DNA of 64,000 bases from Sipunculus nudus (GCA_026874595.1 CM049306.1:634019-698018); one strand, 5' to 3'. Counted from the first letter of the stretch, positions 11,181 through 23,905 are shown. The notes: a model not told the origin generated them from the sequence alone. Numbers and translations: made by a program.

Positions 11181-12490
11181 CCCCCGCGTCACTTTAAATC
11201 CCCCGCGTCAAACGTTTTTATTACCCAAGGGTCACATGGTAATCTGGTGACATACTTGATCCCTACTAACAAAAAAACCATGACTCTCGCGTCGGCAAGT
11301 TTACCAATGAAAATACTTAAAACATTAAAATTTTTCCAAAACTTTTTCACCAATGAGACCCCCACAATGATTTATGTTTCACTCGTATATTTCCGTCTAT
11401 GTGGACTCTTTTCTTTAACGGCCGCTACGCATAGCTGACGATGCGTCGCTCGGTTTTCCGTAGAAGCGTTTAGGCCTATAAATCTTTAAATAATACTTGG
11501 AATTGCTCTAATTTCTGTGTGATAGAATTCGAATGTTAAATTTTCTTCCCCAAAAAAAAAGAAATTATATGCGTATTTCCCCTATTGCCATGCTACGTGA
11601 CCGTTCGGCCAGATTAAAAACATGGCTGAAACGGGGCCGGTCGGCAAAAATTGATTTTTAATCAAACTCAAGTTGTACTTCTTATGCATTAAAATTGAAA
11701 TAAGAAATATCAACAAAGATTATATTGGACTTAAAGAAATATCTTGTGTCATTATTTTTAAACGATCTCGGATCTTGTTCTGGTAACGCATAATCATAAA
11801 GCATTCCGATGGGGAATCCCCCCATGTAACGGCTAGCTATCGGCGGGCCCCGCATGTTCCGGCTTCCAGTGCGATATTTTAACCCCCATAAATTATGTTT
11901 TGTAATATGCTTTGAATGTTGATATTACATGTAAAGATATTAAGTGTTACATATTTCAAGCATTCTTCCTCAATTTTGACATTATCTCATATTTTAGCGT
12001 TACTTGTCATTTCCATGTCAGTGCCTGAGAAATAATGTATGACATTTTCAGCTGTTTTTCCCGAAAAAAAAAGGAAATAAAAGGCGGCATTTTCCAAAAC
12101 AAAGCGCCAAATATCAGCAAATATAATACAATAAAATGTATTGGCTCAATACAATACATGCATTGTATATCGAGCACCAGTGAACATGGCTGCATGAGCA
12201 TCTTAATAATACATTTGCGAGGGAACTTACATACATGATCACAGTTATACACAACCTGAGTGCACATAGGACTAGAACATTTCATAAAAGAAAATCAGTA
12301 TTTGTGCAGCTTGTTTCCACTAAAAAATGATGTAAACATTAATAAACATATCCCAGCAGGCCTTCAACTGGTTTGTTGATGCTGATACATTACTAAAATA
12401 ATTATCATGGTACCTGAGGTTCCGCAGCTGCCCATACAGAAATTTGAAACCAGGGGCGCGTTAATATATAGGGTTACCCTTTCATTAGTA
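11181..12490. other. Intergenic sequence, nothing recognised
   Basis: AT-rich sequence. Open frames at 12007-12285 and its complement are short and featureless. Confidence 0.5.
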
Positions 12491-12494
12491 TCAT

Positions 12495-12600
12495 GCAGTA
12501 TATAATACTGTGGATTCAGAAAATATCGTGGTTTTGAAATTTCGTGGTTTTGACCTGAAACACTATTCGTTGAGTTAGAATTTATTGGATTAATAGTTCC
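12495..12600. repeat. Dispersed CTGTGGATTC...TCGTGG-type repeat
   Basis: ATACTGTGGATTC is followed by two ATTTCGTGGTTTTGA-like words and ATTCGTTGAG. From memory this pattern is a very common interspersed repeat in bivalve genomes. It is used here only as a hint about the host. Confidence 0.35.
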
Positions 12601-13430
12601 TAGTCAGGCAATGTATTCAAAATTAATATGCCGTGAACAGACGTGAAATTGAGCAAAAGATCAGTGTTTTGCTTATGTTAAAAAAAATACGCAGTCCCGG
12701 TACAAGTGAAAGGCTCAATGACACAAATGACAAATATATCGGCTGACTTATCTGAAATTTGTTGGGCGAAGAAAAAGAGTGTCTACTCTGAAATCAAGGA
12801 CAGTCCGACAAGCTGTCCTCGGAATTTTATTGCCCAGTCGTATTGTCCCGGCGGTGATCGGCTTTTGATCTCCGATTCCTAGACTGGTACCCTGCACTAT
12901 TATGGCCCTTACCAAGCATGGGGTGCCAGACTACTCAACTTCCCCGTAGAAATTAGGCCCCCCCCCCCTCCGGGCAAATTGCCCGGTCCGATTTGGTCTG
13001 CGATCGTGAGAACAAATCCTCCGATTAACTGACATACTGGTTGTGATTTTATGAATTATTAGAACAAACGGAAGTCAATATTTATATTCTGCATATTCAT
13101 TAATTAAAAGAGTTAACACTTCTTGGTATGTCGTTCGTTCAGTTTGAACCCTTAGTTGATTGCAGATCCCGGGAAAGAGACTACAGTTACACTAGGCTCC
13201 AGCTCATAACAGTGCTCAACTGACCGTAACTTATCACCAAGCCGGGGCATAATTAGGTTAACTCTGCCGCACGGATGTTCTGCCGCACGGTTATTTTTTT
13301 TAAATAATGACATTCTTATAGACGAACAATCAAAAAAGATTAGCTGGGCAAAATGGCCTTTACCTACGACTTTTAGCGAGAAAATATGAGAAAAAGAGCA
13401 AGTCCACATATACCAGTGTTGGTGCAGACA
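12601..13430. other. Intergenic sequence, nothing recognised
   Basis: No coding signal. A C-rich run lies near 12957-12968. Confidence 0.5.
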
Positions 13431-13512
13431 AATTGCTAGCAAATTGCATTATGGGGACGGCTGTTACATGGAGGATGGCAAAGTTGCTAAATTGCTAGCA
13501 AATAGGGCCACT
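13431..13512 (+). repeat. Single copy of the TTGCTAGCAAATTGC repeat
   Basis: This unit is nearly identical to those at 15778-16580 (GGGGACGGCTGTTACATGG, then GGCAAAGTTGCTAAATTGC). It lies on the left side of the ISL2EU-like element in the same orientation as the array on the right side. Confidence 0.8.
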
Positions 13513-13674
13513 TCACTTAAGCAGCTGGCAGACTGATGTAGGGGCAAACACAGGGGCAGGGCTGGGCACTGGGCAGCCTATTAGCATAAGGCCCAGTGTG
13601 CACATCGCTTAACTTGTATCTATTATTCTCATGTACTTGCAAGTTTGTCATAAAGCTATAGAAAGGTAATCACC

Positions 13675-15383
13675 ATGACAAAAAAAGGTGTTCTTGGGGC
13701 ACATGCAACAGTGATTCAAGATACAAGCACAGAGATCACATGAAGGGAATTGATTTTGTACCCTTCCCCAAGCCAAAGACCAATCTGGAGAAATGTAAAC
13801 GCTGGATAAAACTCTGTGGACGACCACATCATCAACTGAATGTTGACAAAATTGACAAGTACAAATATATCTGTACAAAGGTACGTAATATTATATAACT
13901 ATAATCCAGTATAAACGTTGTTGCTTGTATAACAATAATAGAAAATCTACCTTATATATAAAAATTATTTTCAAAACTGGGCATCACATACATACACATA
14001 CCTTCATAGTTTTAGTGCATACTAAGTAAGTTTTTTATTTTTTTCAAATAATCATTCCCAGCACATTAAAACTATGAAATTTAATAAAATGATGATAACA
14101 ACACATTTGTTGATATACATATACTCTGTGTGCAACAAATAACTATCAATGAATTTAATTTGCAGCATTTTGTGGACAGATGGCCAACAGCAGAAAATCC
14201 CGATCCATTACCTGCTGACCCTTATGATCAAAAACAGAGAACCCCTAAAGCCAGGAAAAGACCATTGGAGAGAAGCCCATTACCACTCAAAGTAAAATTC
14301 TCAAAGTTAGATGCAGCAGAATCACTTCTCTCCCTGCGTGATCAAAGAAACAATCAAGAACCAGGAGTTCACAGAGGCCAGGCAGAAGAGCAGCAATGGT
14401 CCACCTTCCAGTGCCAGCAATGTGGATCATCTAATGTGATGTCAAAGCCTAAGATAAACTCTTTAACCAAAGAAGCATTTACGGCTGAAATATGCGGTGG
14501 TGACACTTCATGTTTTAGGTACACTGGTTATCCCAATGTTGCGATGTTAAAATCAATGTTTGAATGGCTTGAACCAGCAGCAGCAAAATTAAACTTGTGG
14601 GTTGGTGCAAAAACTTTAAATTCAGTTAAACAGAGAACTCGTAAAAGGAAACTATCATTGTTTGAAGAATACATACTGACACTGGTCCGTATAAAACGTG
14701 GGTATGACAGTCATCATTTGTCTTTTTTATTTGGAATATCACAGAGCCATGTTACCAGGATATTAATCACATGGGTCAACTTCCTGGCAAAGGCTTTCAA
14801 GCCTTTACTCATTTGGCCATGCAAACAAAAAGTTCGAGAAAATCTGCCTGAACCATTCAAATTATATCCCCGGACAAGGTGTATAATAGACTGAACGGAA
14901 CTTCGAGTTAAAAAACGTTTTAGGCCAGTAGCTCAGAAACTAACTTGGTCTAACTATAAACATTGCAACACATTCAAAATGCTTGTTGGAATAATGCCCA
15001 GTGGCGCCTTTACATTTTTGTCCAAGGTCTACCCAGGGTCAGTGGCTGATGTTGCCTTAGTGAAACTGAATGGTTTTCTCGACAAAGTAGAAGAGGGGGA
15101 TGATATAATGGCTGATCGTGGTTTCAATATACGGCATTTGTTATTGTCTAGAAAAGCAACCCTCAACATGCCAGCTTTCAGCCATGGTAAAGCTTTGGGG
15201 TCAAGGGTAATAAAAAGATCCAGAAATATTGCCAGTGTCAGAATTCATGTGGAACGTGCAATATGTAGAATGAAGACCTTTAAACTGCTTTCAAATGCCA
15301 TTCCAATCAAAATGAGGTATTTGATTAACCAAATAGCGACCGTAGTAGCAGTTACTTGTAACCTACAACACAGGTTAGCTTGA
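13675..15383 (+). pseudogene. THAP-domain DDE transposase (two exons, two lesions)
   Basis: Exon 1 (13675-13880) encodes a THAP zinc finger: Cys pair CSWGTC, then DFVPFPKPKTN, KRWIKLCGRP and ICTK. Exon 2 (14166-15383) supplies the closing HF, so the C-x2-H zinc ligands C-T-K-H are rebuilt only by splicing. Donor AAG|GTACGT and acceptor TTTGCAG| are good and the joint is in phase 0. Exon 2 has a basic linker, a helical region (FRYTGYPNVAMLKSMFEWL) and the DDE_Tnp_4 core with CIID, MADRGFNI and HVERAI supplying the Asp-Asp-Glu. The family cuts and pastes its own DNA. Lesions: the A7 run at 13680-13686 puts the ATG at 13675 one base out of frame with the finger, and TGA 14892-14894 replaces the residue after CIID. 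The copy is otherwise open to TGA 15381-15383. Confidence 0.85.
13881..14165 (+). other. Intron of the THAP-DDE transposase
   Basis: The 285-bp AT-rich intron starts GTACGT and ends TTTGCAG. It is placed by the need to join ICTK to HF of the THAP finger. Confidence 0.75.
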
Positions 15384-15417
15384 TAAATCTTGTCGGAGAA
15401 CACTAAGTATACACCAT

Positions 15418-15759
15418 TCACTCTGTCAGTTTGTCAATGTTTTCTGTAATAGCTGGCAAGAAATGTCTTTCATAAAATATTATCAGTTTGTGCAGTGACT
15501 CATGCCAAAGGTCAAAATCAAAGTTAACCTTGACACTATGTATTCCTTTGTTAGTATAACAAATCAGAAAACATGTGTGGATTCCAGTGCAGGCCATTTG
15601 TCCCTGGATTTGGCAATAGTAAGGATGCATCTTGTTCATGATTAAAAACCCATCAACCATTTGACAAATGTTTGAAAGTGTCATGGCAACTTTTGCATGG
15701 AAATTACGCTTACTGTATAAGCACTTAACCTCTAACAAACTATCACCACGTCTTGCATG
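15418..15759 (-). CDS. YqaJ-type exonuclease, C-terminal exon only
   Basis: Read on the minus strand, the frame opens after an AG-type acceptor near 15760 and ends at 15418. It contains GDSLLEVKC (the E-x-K catalytic pair of the YqaJ/lambda-exonuclease fold), then MHPYYCQIQGQMACTGI and a C-terminal FDFDLWHESLHKL helix. That order is the conserved second half of YqaJ domains in ISL2EU elements. The upstream half with the first catalytic residues is missing: beyond 15775 the sequence passes into the 65-bp tandem repeat. No frameshift is seen within the surviving exon. The gene converges on the transposase with a 34-bp gap, as expected for the two genes of one transposon. Identification is by motif recognition. 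Confidence 0.7.
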   Translation of the reverse strand, partial: HARRGDSLLEVKCLYSKRNFHAKVAMTLSNICQMVDGFLIMNKMHPYYCQIQGQMACTGIHTCFLICYTNKGIHSVKVNFDFDLWHESLHKLIIFYERHFLPAITENIDKLTE

Positions 15760-15777
15760 TTAATATACCATCTGGAC

Positions 15778-16580
15778 TTGCGTGATAGGGACGGTCATTA
15801 CAGGATGAGTGAGAAAGTTGCAAAATTACGTGGAAATTGCTAGCAAATTGCGTGATGGGGCCGGCCATCACAGGGAGGGCGAGAAAGTTGCAAAATTGGG
15901 AGCAAATTGCTAGCAAATTGCGTTATGGGGACGGCTGTTACATGGAGGATGGCAAAGTTGCTAAATTGCTAGCAATGACGTGATGGGGACGGCCATCACA
16001 GGGAGGGTGAGAAGGTTGCAAAATTGCGAGCAAATTGCTAGCATGTTGCGTGATGGGGATGGCTGTTACAAGAAGGATGGCAAAGTTGCTAAATTGCTAG
16101 CAAATTGCGTGATGGGGCCGGCCATCAGAGGGAGGGCGAGAAAGCTGAAAATTGCGAGCAAATTGCTAGCAAATTGCGTTATGGGGACGGCTGTTACATG
16201 GAGGATGGCAAAGTTGCTAAATTGCTAGCGAATTGCGTGATGGGGACGGTCAAAACAGGATGAGTGAGTAAGTTGCAAAATTGCGTGCAAATTGCTAGCA
16301 AATTGCCTGATGGGGCCAGCCATCACAGGTACGGCAAGAAAGTTGCAAAATTGCGAGCAAATTGCTAGCAAATTGCGTTATGGGGACGGCTGTTAAATGG
16401 AGGATGGCAAAGTTGCTAAATTGCTAACAAATTGCTTGATGGGGAAGGTCAAAACAGGATGATTGAGAAAGTTGCAAAATTGCGAGCAAATTGCTAGCAA
16501 ATTGCGTTATGGAGACGGCTGTTACATGGAGGATGGCAAAGTTGCTAAATTGAGAGCAAATTGCTAGCAAGTTTGCAATA
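15778..16580 (+). repeat. Tandem repeat of about 65 bp, around 12 units
   Basis: Units share GATGGGGACGG(C/T), an AGGATGG or GGGAGGGCGAG variant, and AAATTGCTAGCAAATTGC. Two subtypes (CCATCACAGGGAGGGCGAGAA and TGTTACATGGAGGATGGCAA) alternate, so the effective repeat is a dimer of about 130 bp. Confidence 0.85.
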
Positions 16581-16689
16581 ATTGCGTATAGCAAGTTTTG
16601 CAATGAGGATTCAAACTTTGATAGACGCTCGCGCAAGTTTGCTAGATACTCATGCTTCAACAGGGAAAAACCGACAGTTCCCCGCCTAT

Positions 16690-17330
16690 ATGCACCATAT
16701 GTTGTCAAACGAGAAAAAACGAGATTTCACGGAAATGCTTATAACTCGGCGACTTTTACAGCTACACAGGTCTAGTTTTCGGCATTTCATAGCATATAAC
16801 CAGCTTGACACGCCAGAAAAGATATCAGGCTAAATCTAGCAACATATCTCGTCAAGCGAGAAAAAACGAGATATCATGTAAATGCTTATAACTAGGCGAC
16901 TTTTACAGCTACTCAGGTCTTGTTTTCGGCATTTGGTAACATTTGGCCAACTTGACATAGTAAAACTGCGAGACTGGCCAAATCTCGTACTATATCTGGT
17001 CAAATGTGGAAAAACGAGATTTCACGGAAATACATATAAGAAGGCGACTTTTACGGCTAGACAGGTCTAGTTTTTGGCATTTCATAACATTTGGACGGCT
17101 TGACATGACAAACCTTTAAGACTGGCCGAATCTCGCACCATATCTCGTCAAACGATAAAAAACGAGATTTCACAGAAATGCTAATAACTCAGCGACTTTT
17201 ACAGCTACACAGGTCTAGTTTTCGGCATTTCATAACATTTGGCCAGCTTGACATGACAAATCTGAAAACTTCTCACTGCTTCTTGTCAAACGAGATTAAC
17301 GGGATTTCATGGAAATGTTTGAACTTGGTC
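16690..17330 (+). repeat. Tandem repeat of about 148 bp, four to five units
   Basis: GGCGACTTTTACAGCTAC recurs at about 16748, 16896, 17043 and 17192, each with GTCAAACGAGAAAAAACGAG upstream and GGCATTTCATAACATTTGG downstream. Short open frames in each unit are repeat artefacts. Confidence 0.85.
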
Positions 17331-17526
17331 CCTTTTACACTAGAAAGATATGCAGCTATTCAAGGTCAGCACGCATACATAAACGTATTATTCGTTTCTG
17401 CTGCCCCTAAAACGTTGCTCATTCATATGACTGTTTCTACATGCACTCTCTGTCTATCTGCCTGTATTATTTCCATTTCCGGCAAGCGCGTGACCTCTGG
17501 TCATCTTGCAGTTTATTTCTTATTTT

Positions 17527-18706
<1,180 letters not shown>

Positions 18707-18825
18707 TATAACTTTATTTACTGTAGTTTCCCCAATCATAATATGACTGGATTTAAGTTTTGTAAATCGCTGTTTAGTTCAAAGGACAGAAATTTCATTT
18801 TTATCATCATTGAGACAATGTTGCT
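18707..18825 (-). mobile_element. Inverted fragment of the CR1/L2-like LINE
   Basis: This 119-bp stretch is the reverse complement, at roughly 90% identity by eye, of 19334-19452 in the LINE fragment downstream. It corresponds to the part of ORF2 around the NDDKTE...LATKQQ words. Confidence 0.8.
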
Positions 18826-18841
18826 TATTTTTTGTTTGTGA

Positions 18842-18906
18842 AGTTTTATGTCGAGATCTCGGGATGTTATGTCGAGATCCCGAGATGTTTAGTCGAGATC
18901 TCGAGA
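18842..18906. repeat. Three copies of a 22-bp palindromic unit
   Basis: ATGTCGAGATCTCGGGATGT and two close relatives occur in a row. Each contains a self-complementary TCGAGATCTCGA-like core. Confidence 0.7.
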
Positions 18907-19333
18907 TAAATATTTTTTTCTGTGCCCTAAATCAGCCACCGTAAGTCAACCGTGAGTGTAATTTTTTTTCCAACAGAATAATGTTATTTTTTGTCTTACC
19001 TCAGGGAAAATGAAAATGACAAGCAGATGAAAATGAAAAAGTACTGTTGGAAATGGCGTGCACATCTACTAATACTGGACTTGATTCGAACCCTATAGCT
19101 TGTACTGCCACCTCAACGTCTTCGGTTAATTAAAAATCGCCGTGGTAGGCTGTCGCTAAAATTCTTACGATCCGATTTCTACGTTAGTGGAGGATTGAAA
19201 CAGCTTGATTTTTAAAGAGGTGTGGGTTTCAGCTTTCCGTTCGGCAGAAGAGACTCCGGAATATCCACATGATTGAGATAAAAATCTTTGAGAATGCATT
19301 ATATGCTGCAGCTCGCCCCTCTCTAGATAGAGA

Positions 19334-20320
19334 AGCAACATTGTCTCAATGATGATAAAACTGAAATTTTTGTCCTTGCAACTAAACAGCAACTTACAAA
19401 ACTCAAATACAGTCATATTATGATTGGGGAAACTACAGTAAATAAAGTTATAACCGCCAAGAACTTAGGTGTCATATTTGATAATAACATGAGTATGACA
19501 CCTGATATCAACAATATTTGTCGATGAGCCTTCTTCAAATTGCAGCAGATTTATGATATTCGAAAATACCTTACTAAACCCACCACAGAGGCTATGTTTC
19601 ACGCATTCATCTCGTCCAGGATAGATTGCTGTAGCCTACTTTATGGTTTACCTGCTATTCATATTCAAAAACTTCAACGTGTCCAGAATGCTGCTGCTAG
19701 GCTTGTACTTGGGATGAAGAAGTATGAACACAATACGCCTGCACTTGTTCAGCTACATTGGTTACCGATACCGTATAGAATTATGTTTAAACTTTTGCTG
19801 CTCACTTATAAATCATTGCGTGGTTCGGCGCTACATTGTCTGTCTGAACTGTTGAATATACAGACGCCTGTACGATCACTTAGATCATAATGTTCTACAA
19901 GATTTTTTTTATGCCACGATCAAGGCTGGTGACCTGTTATCTAGTGATCGCGCTTTTGAAGTTGCTGTCCCAAAAACTGTGTAATTCTATTCTCAGAGAT
20001 ATTCGTTCCGGTAACAACATCTAAGCATTTTCAAAGAACCTTAAAACTTAGCTTTTTGAGTAGCATTCTTTAAAAGTTAACTTATCAACTGTAGGTGGAT
20101 AATCTCTTTAGTATTTTAGCATCGACTCCTCAACTTGTTTTCACAGTGGTAACTTGTTATTTACATGTTATTTAGTATTTTAGTTATTTTAACTTGTGAT
20201 ATATCTGTGATACAACTGATTTAGCCTATCATTATCTATTAGAGAACAATAGTATTGTAATGTGCTTGTGAGCAGTTGTACCTGGTATAATAAATTATTA
20301 TTATTATTGTTATTATTACA
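19334..20320 (+). pseudogene. CR1/L2-like LINE, RT C-terminal part and 3' tail
   Basis: The coding part reads NDDKTEIFVLATK, then NLGVIFDNNMSM, SSRIDCCSLLYGLP, KLQRVQNAAARLV and LVQLHWLPIPYRIMFKLLLL. These are the conserved thumb and C-terminal motifs of CR1/L2/Rex1-type reverse transcriptases. TGA 19524-19526 interrupts the frame and further breaks follow 19888. A typical 3' UTR ends in a TTA/ATT tail at about 20290-20318. The 5' two-thirds of the element is absent. A LINE copies itself through target-primed reverse transcription; this fragment is dead. Confidence 0.88.
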
Positions 20321-20609
20321 ACTGCAAATAACAGTAGTGTTATTTACACAAGTACTAGTCACTCTACGAAGCCACACCCTAGAGTGTGTATAAGCTCATC
20401 AAAACATAGGTCAAGAGTTGAAATGATTGCGACATGGACAACAACAAAGCGTAATACGGTATTGCCGGGCAGAACTTCTTGGTGTGCCACAGGCACGCCT
20501 GAAACCCTGGTTGATCTAGAAAAAGCGTTCTTTATATGTAGAGATATGCCAAGGAAGAGGAAGAAACGAGGTGGCAAACGGAAACGTGTGAGTAAAATTA
20601 TATCATTAA

Positions 20610-21930
20610 GGTATTGGTCTTTAATGCCCAGTCTGTTCGCCAGAAAGTAACTGACATCCATGAGATGGTCATCGACTACCCAGCCCATATTGTTTTACTG
20701 ATGAACACCTGGCTTTACCCACAAGGCGGTGAAGCTTTTATCGCTGCTTTGACATCGACAGGTTGCGAGTTTCGTTCGTTCCACCGTGTTTGATCAAGGG
20801 GAGGTGGCATCGGCGTCGTCATCAAATCATGCTTGGGTTCCAATGCTTCGTTTGCGCCATCAAAGTTTAGGTCCCTTGAGGCGACTGAATTAAAACTTTA
20901 CTGGACCTCCTCCCAGTAAGCTCAATGAACTGACTAATTCTGCGTTTCTTCAGGAATTTCCAGAGCTTCTGTCAAGATATATCAGATTTATTAGTCTGTC
21001 TGGTGATTTCGCAATTTAAGGCGATTTCAATTTCAATAATGATGACAGTGTTAATCAGCAGGTAAGTCCGCTGAAGCCCATGTTGGGCGCCCGTAATCTC
21101 ACCCAGCTAGTCGTTGTCTACACCCATAAACACGGTTACACTCTTGATTGGTTGGTTGTACACACCGGTTCCAGCACGCTGTTACTTAAGGGAGTCCATG
21201 AATGTGCTGATCTGTCTGATGAAAAAGTCGTTTCCTGCATTTTAACCGTAACCAAGCCACGTCCACGCTAAAGACTTGTAACCTCGCGGAACATCCGAGT
21301 GATTTCCCTTCATGAATTGCGGTCTGATATTAAGGTGATACTAAGGTGATATTAAGGTGATTCTACAGAATTCAGATTCTACAGATTCTAGGTTAGTCAG
21401 CCTATCTTGATCTGGACTCTCTCGTTGTTATGTACAATGATGGGATCAGACATTCTCTTGACCGCTGTGAACTGTCTGTCACTAGAATAGTGAGAGATAG
21501 ACCTTCGGCCCCGTGGTTGTCTGATGCCATCAGAGCTGCCCGCTGTAAAAGGAGGCAAGCGGAAAGACGCTGGCGACGTCCAGGTCTATCTGTCCATCGT
21601 GAAATCTTTGTCAGAGAGAAAGCTGTTTCGAAAGCAGCCATTCGTGAGGCCGAGAGACAATTCTACATGGATATGATTGACCCGAGTTCGTCATGAAAAC
21701 AGATGTCTTCTCTGATGAGCTTCAGTGCAAGTCCCGGATAATACCACTGCCAATAGATATACCTCGCTGTGACCTTCCTAAACGTTTCTTTGACTTTTTC
21801 TTGGCCAAAATTGAACGTGTCCGTCGTGAAGTTGACTCTTTTGTAGGTGAAATTCCTAATTATTTGCGCTGTTAATCCGACCATTGGAGGATTGGCGCTA
21901 TATAAATACTATATTATTATTATTATTTAA
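20610..21930 (+). pseudogene. CR1-like LINE with endonuclease domain, internally deleted
   Basis: The 5' part encodes an APE-type endonuclease in pieces: FNAQSVRQK, LLMNTWL, GGGIGVVIKS, a decayed GDFN near 21008, then NLTQLVVVYTHKHGYTLDW. The linker before the RT follows (RPSAPWLSDAIRAARCKRRQ, near 21500-21560, and KRFFDFFLAKIERVRREVDS near 21780-21840). The RT itself is missing. At about 21875 the sequence jumps to the 3' terminus GGCGCTATATAAATA with an ATT-repeat tail (21903-21930). Several stops and frame changes are visible, so this is an old, internally deleted copy. Confidence 0.82.
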
Positions 21931-22164
21931 GCCGAAGCTCGCATCGAAACCTTAACCCACAACAAAAGTTCAGAAATAGTTTGTTTCCCTGTATTTGGCC
22001 TCCAAATATAGTAAGAAGAAATGGAAGTTAAGTCTGTGAAGATATATGTAGATGCCTCACCAAGTCAAGCTCAAAAGACCCTGCCTAGGTTAATTCCAGA
22101 GCGTCCAGAACCGAGGTCAAGTCGAGGAGTCGCACGCACCGGCAATCAAGCAACCACGCTCACT

Positions 22165-22495
22165 TGGTGATGAGGGCCTGGGCACTCGCCGGCCACCAGC
22201 ATGAAGACAATTAGGTGATGAGGGCTTCAGCACCGCAGCCACCAGCATGCAGACAATTTGGTAATGAGGGCCTGAGTAACCCAGCATGCAGCATGCAGAC
22301 AATTAGGTGATGAGGGCCCGAGAACCCCAGCCACCAGCATGCAGACAATTTGGTGATGAGGGCCCGAGCACCCCAGCCACCAGCATGCAGACAATTAGGT
22401 GATGAGGGCCCGAGCACCCCAGCCACCAGCATGCAGACAATTAGGTGATGAGGGCCCGAGCACCCCAGCCACCAGCATACAGACAATTTGGCGCT
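22165..22495. repeat. 46-bp minisatellite, about seven units
   Basis: GGTGATGAGGGCCCGAGCAC recurs every 46 bp (for example 22309, 22355, 22401 and 22447), each followed by CCAGCCACCAGCATGCAGAC. The minus-strand open frames here are repeat artefacts. Confidence 0.9.
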
Positions 22496-22879
22496 AGTCT
22501 AGAACTTTCCTTGAATGACGACAAAAAGATCTTTGTTTTCTTCAATATAACAAGGAAATCCATAAATGGCATGTCCATAAGTTAGTCGTAACAAATTAGT
22601 CTTTTTTTTGTTAAATACATTATTTATCATGCTCGTGGATAGTAGTTGGGAAATATCTGTGTTTGTTTTGCTGGTAGGGTGTAACTTTTTAATTCATTTA
22701 AAATATTCAAAATAATTATCAGAAATATAACTTCTGTGATCATTGTTGTAATAAATTACAGGATATTTTCTGGTCCTTGATGCTTGCTGAACTAGACTGC
22801 CATGTTGGATATTCAAATTTCCTTGGGATTTTCAGGAATACATGCTATAAGTTTAGAATTAGAAATTCATTCCTAATGG
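22496..22879. other. Intergenic sequence, nothing recognised
   Basis: AT-rich, with no coding signal. Confidence 0.5.
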
Positions 22880-23905
22880 ATCAGTCTAAGTATGACCAAT
22901 ACCTATGTGAATAATCCAAAATAGTATGACCAACACCAATATTATAAATCCAAATTAGTATCACCAACACCAATGTCAGTAATTAAAAGTAGTATATTAA
23001 AAACTAGTGTGAACAACCAAAAATAATAACTCAAACTTCAATTTTATCAACCCAAAATATCATCAACAGCGCCACTATAAATAATCCAAAATAGTTTCAC
23101 CAACACCAGTGTAAATAATCAAAAATTGTTTCACCAACACCAATATGAACACTCCAAATTTCTATCACCTACACGATGTAAATAATCGAAAATAGTATCA
23201 CCAACACTAATGTGAAAATTCCAAAATAATATCACCAGTGACAATATAAACAATTCTGACATGTTTCTCGAACACAAATATAAATAATCACCAATTAATT
23301 AAAAAGTATCACCAACACTGACTTGAATAATCAAACATAGTATCACCAATACCAGTGTGAATAATCCAAAATATATCATCAACATCAGTGTAAATAATCC
23401 AAGATAGTATCACCAACACCGACGAGAATAATCCTAAGTAGGATCACCAACGCCAATGTGAATAGTTCAAAATAGTATCAATAACACCAATGTGAACATT
23501 CCAAAATAGTATCGCCAACACCAACGTGAACATTCCAAAATAGTATCACCAACACCAATATGAAAAATCAAACATAGTATCACCAATACCAGTGTGAATA
23601 ATCCAAAATATATCATCAACATCAGTGTAAATAATCCAAGATAGTATCACCAACACCGACGTGAATAATCCTAAGTAGGATCACCAACGCCAATGTGAAT
23701 AGTTCAAAATAGTATCAAAGGTGAACATTCCAAAATAGTGTCACCAACACCAATGTGAATAATCCAAAAAATAGTATCACCAACACCAATGTGAATAATT
23801 CAAAATAGTATCACCAACACCGACTTGAATAATCGAACATAGTATCACCAACACCAGTGTGAATAATCCAAAATATATCATCACCACCAGTTTAAATAAT
23901 TTTTA
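22880..23905. repeat. 34-bp minisatellite, roughly 30 units
   Basis: Units are variants of AATAGTATCACCAACACCAA followed by TGTGAATAATCCA, at a period of about 34 bp (for example 23472, 23506 and 23540). A larger block of about 245 bp is itself repeated: the segment starting near 23326 recurs near 23569 almost unchanged. Confidence 0.88.

Larger units (their letters stand above)
13513..15775 (+). mobile_element. ISL2EU/IS4EU-like DNA transposon
   Basis: This segment carries a two-exon THAP-DDE transposase on the plus strand and, converging on it, the C-terminal part of a YqaJ-type exonuclease on the minus strand. The pairing of a DDE_Tnp_4 transposase with a YqaJ nuclease is characteristic of ISL2EU elements as I know the family. 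The limits given are those of the sequence between flanking copies of the 65-bp repeat. I could not find matching terminal inverted repeats, so the true ends are uncertain and the YqaJ side looks truncated. Confidence 0.7.

Noticed and set aside
19080-19110. Possible tRNA or SINE B-box near TTCGAACC
   Set aside because: No matching A-box or cloverleaf could be built around it.
22117-22486. Minus-strand frames reading CWWLGCSGPHHLIVCM repeats
   Set aside because: These are artefacts of the 46-bp minisatellite.
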